Source of the DNA: Aestuariirhabdus litorea
Lineage (GTDB): Bacteria; Pseudomonadota; Gammaproteobacteria; Pseudomonadales; Aestuariirhabdaceae
Reading direction: 5' to 3'
DNA: 64,000 bases
Assembly: GCF_003864255.1 (NCBI RefSeq)
Contig: NZ_QWEZ01000001.1
Location: forward strand, 806,001 to 870,000
The notes under the pieces are model-generated. The model made no database searches and was not told the DNA's origin. It saw nothing but the letters and a program-made list of their open reading frames with translations. Made by a program: the position numbers and the translations under genes. Below, piece after piece: positions 1 to 8,344 of this stretch; within the stretch, counting starts at the first letter, position 1; the number at the start of each line of letters is the position of its first letter.

Positions 1-1
1 G

Positions 2-1147
2 CAGGGGCGCGACCAGCAGGCGCTGGAGGCGATCGAACAGGCCATCGCGCTTTATCCTCGCGAGCAGGCCTATCACGCCAATATGGGCTATATCGCCGAA
101 TCCCTCGGCCGCTGGGACCGGATGGAGCAGGCCTTTGCCCTGGCCCTGGAGCTGCAGCCCGCAGAGCCTGAATACCTGTTGGGGCTGGCGGTGGCGCTGC
201 GGCGCCAGGCGCACTACGACAAAGCCTGGGAGCTGCTCCGTGAACTGGCGGCCGATAGCCCCGACCTGGATATCCAGCGGGAGGCCGTGCTGCTGGAACT
301 GGCCACCGACCAGCGCGAAGCGGCTCTGGCCAGGGTCCGTTGCATCCTGATGGAGAGCGAGCAAACGGGGCTTGCCACACAGTTCGCCGACTATCTGGCG
401 GATGAAGGGCAGCTCGATAGCGCCCGCCTGCTCTATCAGCTGGCGCGGGAGCTGGAGCCGGATAATCCCACCATCGAACATATGCTGGCCTCACTGGAGC
501 GGCGAGCCATACCCCGTGCCGGGGCTCCGGATGAGTACGTGCGGGCCCTCTACGACCAGTACGCCGACCGCTTCGAGCTGCACCTTAAACACCGGCTGCA
601 ATACGGCGCGCCCGGGTTGATTGTGTCGTGCCTGCTGGAGCAGGGGGTGGAACAGCTGGAGCGGGTACTGGACCTGGGGTGCGGCACAGGCCTGATGGGA
701 GCAGCGCTCTGCGAAAAGCTGCCCGTGAACCACCTTGCCGGCGTCGATCTGTCGGCCAACATGATCAAGCTGGCCGACAGTAAGGGGGTCTACCACCGCC
801 TGGAGCAGGCTTCAATCCTGCCTTACCTGCAAGCCAATGAGGCGCGCTGGACCTTGATCTGCGCCGCCGATGTCCTGATCTATCTGGGACACCTGGAGTC
901 CTGGTTTGCGCTGGTGCGTCGCCGGCTGCAGCCGGGCGGGCTACTGGCCTTCACCATCGAGCAGGGGGAGGCGGAGGGCGTCTCACTGCTCGCCAATGGG
1001 CGCTACCAGCACCACCCGCTATACATAGAGCAGCTGGCCCAGGAGAACGGGCTGGTTGAGTTGCACTCCGCCGAACTGATGCTGCGCAAGGAGAGGGGGG
1101 AGGAGGTTCTGGGGCGCCTTTACCTTTTCCGCTACGTCACCGCCTAG
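2..1147 (+). CDS. TPR-repeat class I methyltransferase, 5' truncated by the window edge
   Basis: The frame is open from base 2, so the first ATG (base 83) is probably internal and the gene starts outside the window. The N-terminal part is helical with TPR-like 34-residue spacing. The C-terminal part is a SAM-dependent methyltransferase with the glycine-rich motif I VLDLGCGTGLMG and a later acidic strand (ICAADVLIYLG). This order matches the 'predicted methyltransferase with TPR repeats' family (COG4976 type). Substrate unknown. The stop is 88 bases before the tRNA-Pro gene. The architecture is clear, the biological role is not. Confidence 0.8.
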   Translation, partial: QGRDQQALEAIEQAIALYPREQAYHANMGYIAESLGRWDRMEQAFALALELQPAEPEYLLGLAVALRRQAHYDKAWELLRELAADSPDLDIQREAVLLELATDQREAALARVRCILMESEQTGLATQFADYLADEGQLDSARLLYQLARELEPDNPTIEHMLASLERRAIPRAGAPDEYVRALYDQYADRFELHLKHRLQYGAPGLIVSCLLEQGVEQLERVLDLGCGTGLMGAALCEKLPVNHLAGVDLSANMIKLADSKGVYHRLEQASILPYLQANEARWTLICAADVLIYLGHLESWFALVRRRLQPGGLLAFTIEQGEAEGVSLLANGRYQHHPLYIEQLAQENGLVELHSAELMLRKERGEEVLGRLYLFRYVTA

Positions 1148-1171
1148 TTGTCGAAAGTTAGCTGCTCCCTC

Positions 1172-1199
1172 TTGGATTTCGAGCGCGTTTAGTTATAGA
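1172..1199 (+). promoter_or_regulatory. Sigma-70 type promoter of tRNA-Pro
   Basis: A -35 hexamer TTGGAT (1172-1177) and a -10 hexamer TATAGA (1194-1199) are separated by 16 bases. Transcription would begin near 1206, giving a short leader holding a 7-bp hairpin (1210-1225) before the mature tRNA 5' end at 1236. Assigned from consensus match and position only. Confidence 0.5.
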
Positions 1200-1235
1200 A
1201 TTCAGCCACCCAGCCGTTCGGCTGGCGTTCCAAGT

Positions 1236-1312
1236 CGGTGTGTAGCGCAGCCTGGTAGCGCACGTCCTTCGGGAGGACGGGGTCGGAGGTTCGAATCCTC
1301 TCACACCGACCA
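1236..1312 (+). tRNA. tRNA-Pro (anticodon CGG)
   Basis: A full cloverleaf can be folded. The acceptor stem CGGTGTG pairs with CACACCG, the D-arm holds AGCGCAGCCTGGTAGCGCA, the anticodon stem CGTCC/GGACG encloses loop TTCGGGA with anticodon CGG, and the T-arm holds GGTTCGAATCC. The CCA end is encoded (1310-1312). Length is 77 bases including CCA. Anticodon CGG reads proline codon CCG. No duplicated 3' end or integrase is nearby, so there is no sign that it serves as an integration site. Confidence 0.97.
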
Positions 1313-1606
1313 CTAAACCACGCCTTTCGCCGATCGCGGTCACTAACTGAGACTGCAGTGGCACTCAAAGCGGCGCCCAAATTATGCCCTGTCTGCTGGC
1401 TTGAGGCGGGCGATCCCTGGTGCAATAAGTCCGTTCCGATCCCCCCCAATTGCGACTTTCCAGAAAGCTGAACCGGTCAGCGATCGCGTGCTTTTTTTAT
1501 GAGCCGCTGCCAATGGCTGTTGAGGTGGTCCCGGGTATAGCGGTTGCCGCGCCGCGAGGGGGAAGAATATCAGTGCCGGTATCGGGCCCTTTGGTCCGGT
1601 TAGGCG

Positions 1607-1798
1607 TTAGTCTGCTCCCGGCAGGTCCTTTGTCCTTGCCTGCTGGCGCTGTCGAGCTCGGTCCAGAATCTGGCGCCGTTGCTCTTCGCTGGCCTGGTGC
1701 CAGAGAGTAATCTCCTCCAGGCTGCGGGCGCACCCCAGGCAGATATCCTGATCATCCAGGCAGCAGTTTCTGATGCAGGGGGAGGTCACCTTGGTCAT
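1607..1798 (-). CDS. DUF1289 cysteine-rich small protein
   Basis: 63 residues. The N-terminus carries five cysteines in the pattern SPCIRNCCLDDQDICLGC followed by ARSLEEITLW, the signature of the DUF1289 family, which may bind a metal. The C-terminal half is charged and helical (QRRQILDRARQRQQ). Family members are common in Proteobacteria and have no settled function. The gene stands alone, divergent from the small gene at 1938. Confidence 0.82.
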   Translation of the reverse strand: MTKVTSPCIRNCCLDDQDICLGCARSLEEITLWHQASEEQRRQILDRARQRQQARTKDLPGAD

Positions 1799-1937
1799 AA
1801 GGGGTATGGTACCCCGGATGGGGACAGCGGTGCGATCGCTTGAGCGGGCAGGGGAAGATGGCCCTGGGGGCGGTCAGGCCTGCAAGTTGCAGCGATTTTG
1901 TGTACAATGGTTGGCCAATTCAGCAAGGAGCATACCC

Positions 1938-2153
1938 ATGGCCGCACGACCCAGAACAGCCGCCACTCGCAAACAGCCGCAGGAAGCGCTGGAAACCTCG
2001 AAATCGATCGCCGACCAAACCCGGGCCTTTCTCGAGGCGGGTGGAGAGATCGAAAAGGTCAAGCAGGGGGTGAGCGGCATGCAGAGCATGGCCGGAAGTC
2101 GCCATATCACCCTGGGCAACAATCGCCCGAGCGAAAAACCGAAGAGCAAATAA
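1938..2153 (+). CDS. Small basic protein of unknown function
   Basis: 71 residues. I chose the ATG at 1938 because AAGGAG lies 7 bases upstream; the open frame extends further 5' without a ribosome-binding site. The N-terminus is rich in Ala, Arg and Thr, the centre is predicted helical (ALETSKSIADQTRAFLEAGG) and the tail is polar and lysine-rich. The FLEAGGEIEKV segment faintly recalls the FL-x2-GG-x-(I/V) stretch of the Pseudomonas RNA-polymerase-binding protein SutA, but the similarity is too short to name the gene. Convergent with the WYL regulator. Confidence 0.65.
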   Translation: MAARPRTAATRKQPQEALETSKSIADQTRAFLEAGGEIEKVKQGVSGMQSMAGSRHITLGNNRPSEKPKSK

Positions 2154-2215
2154 GCCTGGCGCGGCGCGGGGTATCTCCAGCGGCCCGCTTGCCCCGGCTT
2201 TTAACGCTCCCCCCA

Positions 2216-3082
2216 TCAGCCAAACAGATAGGGCTTGAGTTCCGCCAGGTTGCTGATAACGATCTGCTGTGCACGCGGGTCGCTGTCGATGGTATAGGGG
2301 TCGAGCTGCATCAGTTTTAGGGCGTACTGTACCAGTGCGGCCCGGGTTTTCAGGCTGAGCAGGTTACGCCGCATTCCGTAATCCCGTGCAACCACCTTGC
2401 GCTGCTCCGGCGTCAGTCGTGTGTCGGGTCGAATCCTGATGGTTACCCATCGGTTCCAGAGACTGTCTCCCTCCACCCCCTGCTCCGAGCCGGATAGCAC
2501 CTCCGGAGAGCCGCGGAAGCGGCTTAATACAAAGTCCCGGTAATCCCCATGCTTTTCACACCAGGCCCTTACGTGCCAGCGCATGCCGTTGTACACCAGG
2601 GTGTGGGGGGTAATGATCCGGCCCTCCCGATTAGGATCGGAGACCGATACGTAATCGACCTCGATGCGTTGCCGATAACGGGCGGCGGCGACGATGGTGC
2701 GCAGGACCTCCGGCTCGATGGCTCGGGCGGGGACCGATAACACCTCCGTATGGGCACTTTTGATATTGACCGCTTCGAAGGTACTACTGAGTTCGCGGTT
2801 GCGGTTCAGCAGCTGCAGGTACTCATCTGCGGTGCCGCAGGTCAGGTGGGGCTGAAAGCGGGGGCTGGGCCTGTACCCTTTCAGCTGCTGGTCGTACTCC
2901 AGGTTGTCGGGGGCGATCTCCCGTTTATAGGTATTGATATCCTTGGAGGCTTGCTGTCGACCAATCCCGAAGGCGTCCACCAGGTGGTTGGTGGTGAGGC
3001 GCCCCTCCCACAGGGCTACGATCTCGATCAGTCGGTAACGTTGAAGCAGGTCCCATCGATAGGGCCAGGGGGATGCGGTCAT
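2216..3082 (-). CDS. WYL-domain transcriptional regulator, BrxR/CapW-like
   Basis: 288 residues. Residues about 10-60 form a winged helix-turn-helix (IGRQQASKDINTYK recognition region). A WYL domain follows in the centre (ITPHTLVYNGMRWHVRAWCE, then DFVLSRF) and a C-terminal WCX-like region ends the protein. HTH-WYL-WCX is the layout of BrxR/CapW regulators, which often control BREX, CBASS and other phage-defence operons by sensing a nucleic-acid-like ligand. The start is supported by AGGA 7 bases upstream. No defence gene is found on either side, so target and ligand are unknown. Confidence 0.85.
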   Translation of the reverse strand: MTASPWPYRWDLLQRYRLIEIVALWEGRLTTNHLVDAFGIGRQQASKDINTYKREIAPDNLEYDQQLKGYRPSPRFQPHLTCGTADEYLQLLNRNRELSSTFEAVNIKSAHTEVLSVPARAIEPEVLRTIVAAARYRQRIEVDYVSVSDPNREGRIITPHTLVYNGMRWHVRAWCEKHGDYRDFVLSRFRGSPEVLSGSEQGVEGDSLWNRWVTIRIRPDTRLTPEQRKVVARDYGMRRNLLSLKTRAALVQYALKLMQLDPYTIDSDPRAQQIVISNLAELKPYLFG

Positions 3083-3281
3083 GGTTGTTGGTTCCTGTGC
3101 TGTGGTGGAGAGTATTCAATGGATGCATAAAGCTGTCCAGCCGGAATGGGACTGTGCGGGAGCCTGAGGAGGTCAGTCTTGCCGACTACGTCAGGGTGTA
3201 AGGGGCTTCTGTAGTGGTGATCTTGTTTTAATGACACTAAAATCATGCGGATATTGACCACTTGCAAGCACAGGGATTGAT

Positions 3282-4424
3282 ATGGTCCAGATAAGGAGGT
3301 TGTTCAACGTCGCAGTGCTGCTGAGCGCTGGTTTGATACTGGGTTGCTCGGAGCCTGCTCCTCTCAAGCTGGGGGTTGCCGCGGGGTTGACAGGAGTCAC
3401 CGCAGACCTTGGGCGCGAGGCCCGTGACGGAGTGATGTTGGCGGTTGAGCACGCCAACGCAGCCGGCGGCGTGAATGGCCGACCCATTGAACTGTTGGTC
3501 CGTGATGATCGGAATACCCCCGAGACAGCCCTGAAAGTAGACCGTGAACTGATCGATGCTGGTGTCATAGCGGTGATTGGGCACGTGACCAGTGCCATGT
3601 CGGTGGCGGCGGTACCGCAGATGAATGAGCATGAAGTGCTTATGTTGAGCCCTACCACCAGCACCAACCTGTTAACCGGGAAAAAGGATTTCTTCCTGCG
3701 GGTGTATGAAGAGATCCGCGAAGAGTCCCTTGCCATGGCCGATTACGCCTTCAACTCCCTGCAGGCCCGGGATGTAGCCATCATCTACGATTTCAGGAAT
3801 CGGGCCTTTAGCGAGGGGTGGGGGGCCTACTTCAAGGAGCAGTTTATAAAACGGGGGGGAAGGGTTTCGTTTGAAGAGAGTTACTCCGAGATCGACGGTG
3901 ACAAGTTCCTGCAGCTGGGGGCAGCGATCATTGATCCCCCCCACGACCTGGTATTGATTCTGGCCCCCGCCCTGGATGCGGCCCGCCTCAGTCAGCAGAT
4001 GCGAAAACTCGGCTATGGCGGGCATATCATGACCAGTGCCTGGTCAACAACCAACGACCTGATCTCCCAGGGTGGAACCGCCGTAGAGGGGGTGGTTTCA
4101 CCCTCAGCCTTCAATCGGGATAGCACCATCCCCCGCTTTACCCACTTTCGTGATGCCTTTGTCGCCCGTTTCAATTATGAGCCCCGCTTTGCGGGTACAA
4201 TGGCCTATGAGGCTGCGGAGATCATTTTTCAGGCCATGAGGTCGATGAGTGAGGCTGACCTTGCTGCGGAAAACCGCTCGGAACGGTTGCGGGATAGGAT
4301 TTTGAACCAGAGTCGCTTCGAAGGGCTGCAGGGGGCTATTGTATTTGATCCCTATGGCGAGGTGGATCGAACCAATTTCCTCGTGCAGGTGCGTAACGGG
4401 CAGTTTGTTATAGTGGATGATTGA
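3282..4424 (+). CDS. Periplasmic binding lipoprotein, branched-chain amino-acid type (type 1 fold)
   Basis: 380 residues. A lipoprotein signal ends in the lipobox LILGC (Cys about residue 22), so the mature protein is probably membrane-anchored in the envelope. The body matches LivJ/amide-type binding proteins: GVAAGLTGVTADLGREARDG near the N-terminus, AVEHANAAGGVNGRPIELLV, and GHVTSAMSVAAVPQMNE. No permease or ATPase gene is adjacent; the next genes are a hybrid kinase and a diguanylate cyclase. I infer a ligand-presenting partner of the kinase, as TorT is for TorS, and not transport. Ligand unknown. Confidence 0.85.
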   Translation: MVQIRRLFNVAVLLSAGLILGCSEPAPLKLGVAAGLTGVTADLGREARDGVMLAVEHANAAGGVNGRPIELLVRDDRNTPETALKVDRELIDAGVIAVIGHVTSAMSVAAVPQMNEHEVLMLSPTTSTNLLTGKKDFFLRVYEEIREESLAMADYAFNSLQARDVAIIYDFRNRAFSEGWGAYFKEQFIKRGGRVSFEESYSEIDGDKFLQLGAAIIDPPHDLVLILAPALDAARLSQQMRKLGYGGHIMTSAWSTTNDLISQGGTAVEGVVSPSAFNRDSTIPRFTHFRDAFVARFNYEPRFAGTMAYEAAEIIFQAMRSMSEADLAAENRSERLRDRILNQSRFEGLQGAIVFDPYGEVDRTNFLVQVRNGQFVIVDD

Positions 4425-4555
4425 AAGCTGGCCAGATGGTTGGATACGTGCTCGGGAGGGTGAGCGGGTACGTGCATTGGGTAGCTGGTCCCAAGAGAGG
4501 GTGACATGGATGTAGGTGCGTTCTGTTTGCGTGCTGAGGGTATCGGGGGCCAGGT

Positions 4556-7500
4556 TTGAATCTGCGCCTGAGTCATGCGGTTGCCTATACGGCATCCCTG
4601 GTTGCCTTCGCCTCGGTGCTGTTTCTGGGTGCGGTGCTCTATAACTTCTTTTCCAACCAGCTCAAACAGTCGATAGAGGAGCGTAACGAACTGGTTGCTC
4701 GAGCCAGTGGGGGTGAGGTCGCTGCGGCCCTGCGCCTCCCCTCTGAAGTGTTGCGGCAGGTAGCCGACCAGATAGATGTGCGGGATCCGGTAATCTACTC
4801 GGAGGCCCAGATGGACCTGCAGGTTCAGCGCAACGGATTTTTTGAAGCGATTTTGCTGCTCGACAGAGAGGGCAACAGTGTGGCGGTTGGTACGCAGCCA
4901 TCACTGTCACGCTACAAGAACGAGTTGCGTGATCTCTCCATGGCATTCCAGGATTTTTATACGCAGGTACTGGGCGGCAATACCACCTACTGGTCTCGGA
5001 TTATCTCATCTCCAATTACAGGACAACCCAGCCTGACGGTGAGCTTTGACAGTGGTCAGGAGGTTCTGGTCGGGTATCTCAACCTGGAGTGGTTGGAGCA
5101 GATTGCCTTACGATTGGAGCTGGGTGGCACTGTCGATATCCGCTTTGTGGACAGTGATGGCGTACTGTTTCGGGCTCCTGATACCGAGCGTGCGCTACAA
5201 CGCCTGAATGTGAGCAATATTCCACTTATCGCACAAGCCCTGGACGGTCAGGAGGGGACCGATTCGGTGACCTACTTTGGCCAGTCTCTGTTGGCAACGG
5301 TGGTTAATGTACCCTCGACCCGTTGGGTCTTGATGGTGTCCCAGTCTGAGGCAGAGGCTTTTGCTCCGTTGGAGGAGTTATTACGGATCACCGTTATGGC
5401 GGCCCTGCTCGCCCTGGTGGTGGGCGGCCTGATCGCTTTGTGGTTGTCGCGCAGGGGCACCAACTCTATTGTCCGTTTATCCCAGGAAGTCCGGCGCATA
5501 GCCGATGGAGACTACCTCTACAAGCCTGCCAGTGAAGGGTTTATTGAAGCCAGGGCGCTGAGCCGGGATGTGCAGAGCATGGCCGCCAGTATCGCCCAGC
5601 GTGAGCGCGAATTAACCGATGCAAGGGACCAGTTGTACCAGACCAATGAGCAGCTTGAAGAGCGGGTGCGGGCGCGTACAGAGGAGCTGTTGGATAGCCA
5701 GGCGGCCTTGAGGCAGAGCGAGCAGATTAAGTCTCTCCTGGAGAGCAGCCCGGTAGCCGTTGGCATTTATCGCCGTGGGAATGGCCAGGTCCTGTTTGCC
5801 AACCGGCGTAATGCTGAGTTATTCGGCATGACCGTGCCGGAAGTGTATAAGCACCAGGTGAGCGATAACTGGGTGCATGAGTCCCAGCGTCAAAGACTGC
5901 TGGCACGGTTTGATACGGGGAAGGATATTGCCGATCAGGAGGTGCAGTTCAAACGGCGCGATGGTGGACATTTCTGGGGCTTGCTGACCTGGTATCACCT
6001 GGAGATGGAGGGGCATAAATGTATTCTCTACTGGATTTATGACATCACCGAAATGAAGCGGGTCGAAGCAGAGTTGGAACGGGCTCGCCAGGATGCTGAG
6101 ATGGCGGCGCGGGCGAAATCCGACTTTCTTGCCAATATGAGCCATGAGATCAGGACACCGATGAGCGCGGTGATCGGGCTCAGTCACCTGCTTGAGAATA
6201 CGCAGCTCGATGGACGGCAGAAAGACTACCTCACCAAGATGCAGAATGCTTCGGACCATCTTTTGAGTGTGATAAACGATATCCTTGATTACTCCAAGCT
6301 CGAGAGCGGGCTTATGAAGATGGAGTCGATCCCCTTTCGCATCGATGAGGTGCTCGATAAGGCCTGCGATATCGTGCGCCTGCAGTCTGAAGGAAAGGGG
6401 CTGGAGCTGGTGATCGCCCACGACTGGGGGATGCCTCAGGATGTGGTCGGGGATCCCCTGCGCCTGGGACAGATACTGATTAACCTTTTGACCAACGCCG
6501 TCAAGTTCACTGAGCGGGGCCAGGTGATCGTTTCCGTTGCCCTCATGGGGCGCGAGTCTGGCAGGAGCGAGTACAGGTTCAAGGTATCCGACAGCGGTAT
6601 GGGGATGACCCAGCAACAGATCGGCCAGGTGTTCAGCTCCTTTTCGCAGGCCGACACCTCGACCACGCGTCGCTTTGGTGGCACCGGGCTGGGGCTGGCG
6701 ATCTGTAGTCAACTGGTCGAACGTATGGGGGGCTCGATCTCGGTAACCAGTGAGCTGGGTAAAGGCAGTGAGTTCACTTTCAGCGTCCAGCTGGCCTCGC
6801 AGGAGGCCAATACGGAGGGCACCGATGCCGATGCTGAGCTGCTGGAGGGAGAGCCCCGCGTGCTATTGATGGATGACAGTCCGGTCTCATCAGCACTGTT
6901 CAAATCGATTATCAGCCAGTTTGGCGCTGAGGTGGTCAGCCTCAAGGAGCCTGGTAAAATCAGCCCGGAGATCAAACGGGCCAACAGTGGAGCCAACCCC
7001 TACGACCTGCTGCTGGTGGATTGCCGACAACTCGATAACGAGGGGGTCGGGTGTTTGCGGGAGCTGCTGGGCGACATGGAAGAGACCCCAATCCCTGTCG
7101 TTTTGATGTCGGGAAGCCGGGTACAGCCGGAGATTCTTGAGGATCCATCGTTCATCCGTATACGACAGGTACTGCTGAAACCCGTTTCCCCCTCGACCCT
7201 TTTCAATGCGCTCAGGGAGACTCTCAGGGGGACCTGGAGTAGCCGGGACAAGCAGGCGATGCCGTTGGCGGGCTTTAGCCAGACCCTGGATGGCCTGGCG
7301 GGTGCCCGTGCCCTTGTGGTGGAAGACACCCATGTCAACCAGCAGGTGGTGCGTGAGTTGCTCGAGATCAATGGCCTGGTCGTGCGGGTGTGTGGCGATG
7401 GCCGTGAGGCCTTGCAGGCCCTGCAAGAGGAACCCTTTGATATCGTGCTGATGGATATCCAGATGCCGGTGATGGATGGCTACGAAGCCACCCGAGAGAT

Positions 7501-8344
7501 TCGTAAAAACCCCGCATGGCGCACGCTGCCCGTGGTGGCCATGACCGCCCATACCCTGGCCGGAGATCGTGAGCGTTGCCTGGAGGCGGGAATGAATGAC
7601 CATATTGGTAAGCCGCTTGACCCGGACCGTCTTTACCAGACCCTCAAGCGCTGGATCGAGCCGCAGTTACAGCTGGGCAAGGTTACGCGCCCGCCGAAAG
7701 CAAGGCAGGTTGAGGGAGAGGTGGAGTTGCCGGACTACCTGCCCGGGCTCGACCTCGATCAGGCTCTTAACCGCGTGGGGGGTAATCGTGCGCTGCTGCT
7801 CAAGCTTCTTCTGGAGTTCTATCGAAGCTATCAGCGCACCGGGGCGGAGCTGCTTGAGCGGGTGGATGCGGGCAAGCAGGATGAGGCCGCTCGCCTGGTG
7901 CATACCATCAAGGGGGCTGCGGGTAACCTCGGTGGTGGGCGGGTAGTAAGCTGTTCCGAAGACCTGCTTCGCCGCTGGAAAAATGAAGGCTCCTCGCTTG
8001 AGGACACCCGTGAGGAGGTTACCGCATTGGTTAATGCGATTAACGAGATCCTGCGTGGTTTAGCGAGGATAAAGGAGCCCGCACCTGAAACGCTACCGCA
8101 AGGGGAGCTGAGGGTAGATGAAACACTTTCCCTGATGCGAACCCTTGAGCGCCAGCTGCAGCAGAGTAACTCCCGGGCCAGGGACACTCTGAGTGACATC
8201 AGGCGCGCGTTGGGCGGACATTTCGCTGAGCGCTTCACCCTCCTGCAGGATCAGGTGGACAACTATGAGTATGAATTGGCGGCAAAGACCCTGGCGGATA
8301 TGATACCCGCACTAGAGGATAGGGTAAGCAGGGTGGCTAGATGA
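4556..8344 (+). CDS. Membrane hybrid sensor histidine kinase with two receivers and HPt
   Basis: 1262 residues. The start is TTG at 4556: an in-frame stop at 4535 excludes anything upstream beyond a few codons, and the hydrophobic first helix follows at once. Order: TM helix (about 8-30), periplasmic Cache-like sensor, TM helix (about 276-297), HAMP, coiled coil, PAS (about 395-505), dimerisation domain with H-box FLANMSHEIRTPMSAVIG, ATPase with GTGLGLAIC, a divergent receiver (LLLVDCRQ lacks the usual MP), a canonical receiver (VLMDIQMPVMDG) and an HPt domain (ARLVHTIKGAAGNLGG). It can therefore run a full phosphorelay internally. It lies between its likely ligand-binding partner and a REC-GGDEF output gene. 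Confidence 0.93.
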   Translation: MNLRLSHAVAYTASLVAFASVLFLGAVLYNFFSNQLKQSIEERNELVARASGGEVAAALRLPSEVLRQVADQIDVRDPVIYSEAQMDLQVQRNGFFEAILLLDREGNSVAVGTQPSLSRYKNELRDLSMAFQDFYTQVLGGNTTYWSRIISSPITGQPSLTVSFDSGQEVLVGYLNLEWLEQIALRLELGGTVDIRFVDSDGVLFRAPDTERALQRLNVSNIPLIAQALDGQEGTDSVTYFGQSLLATVVNVPSTRWVLMVSQSEAEAFAPLEELLRITVMAALLALVVGGLIALWLSRRGTNSIVRLSQEVRRIADGDYLYKPASEGFIEARALSRDVQSMAASIAQRERELTDARDQLYQTNEQLEERVRARTEELLDSQAALRQSEQIKSLLESSPVAVGIYRRGNGQVLFANRRNAELFGMTVPEVYKHQVSDNWVHESQRQRLLARFDTGKDIADQEVQFKRRDGGHFWGLLTWYHLEMEGHKCILYWIYDITEMKRVEAELERARQDAEMAARAKSDFLANMSHEIRTPMSAVIGLSHLLENTQLDGRQKDYLTKMQNASDHLLSVINDILDYSKLESGLMKMESIPFRIDEVLDKACDIVRLQSEGKGLELVIAHDWGMPQDVVGDPLRLGQILINLLTNAVKFTERGQVIVSVALMGRESGRSEYRFKVSDSGMGMTQQQIGQVFSSFSQADTSTTRRFGGTGLGLAICSQLVERMGGSISVTSELGKGSEFTFSVQLASQEANTEGTDADAELLEGEPRVLLMDDSPVSSALFKSIISQFGAEVVSLKEPGKISPEIKRANSGANPYDLLLVDCRQLDNEGVGCLRELLGDMEETPIPVVLMSGSRVQPEILEDPSFIRIRQVLLKPVSPSTLFNALRETLRGTWSSRDKQAMPLAGFSQTLDGLAGARALVVEDTHVNQQVVRELLEINGLVVRVCGDGREALQALQEEPFDIVLMDIQMPVMDGYEATREIRKNPAWRTLPVVAMTAHTLAGDRERCLEAGMNDHIGKPLDPDRLYQTLKRWIEPQLQLGKVTRPPKARQVEGEVELPDYLPGLDLDQALNRVGGNRALLLKLLLEFYRSYQRTGAELLERVDAGKQDEAARLVHTIKGAAGNLGGGRVVSCSEDLLRRWKNEGSSLEDTREEVTALVNAINEILRGLARIKEPAPETLPQGELRVDETLSLMRTLERQLQQSNSRARDTLSDIRRALGGHFAERFTLLQDQVDNYEYELAAKTLADMIPALEDRVSRVAR

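Noticed and set aside
1236-1312. tRNA as attachment site of an integrated element
   Set aside because: No integrase and no duplicated tRNA 3' end were found in the window.
1158-1449. Two short minus-strand open frames
   Set aside because: They run through the tRNA-Pro gene and have no ribosome-binding site.
1450-1710. 86-codon plus-strand open frame
   Set aside because: It overlaps the DUF1289 gene in antisense and has a low-complexity valine/proline/glycine composition.
1887-1908. TTGCAG and TACAAT as promoter of the small basic protein gene
   Set aside because: Spacer of 10 bases is too short; the TACAAT alone may still be a -10 box but cannot be supported.
3223-3243. TTGTTT and TAAAAT as promoter of the binding lipoprotein
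   Set aside because: Only 9 bases separate the boxes, too short for a sigma-70 promoter.
2216-3282. Phage-defence island around the WYL regulator
   Set aside because: No nuclease, methylase, ATPase, cyclase or other defence gene lies within several kilobases on either side.
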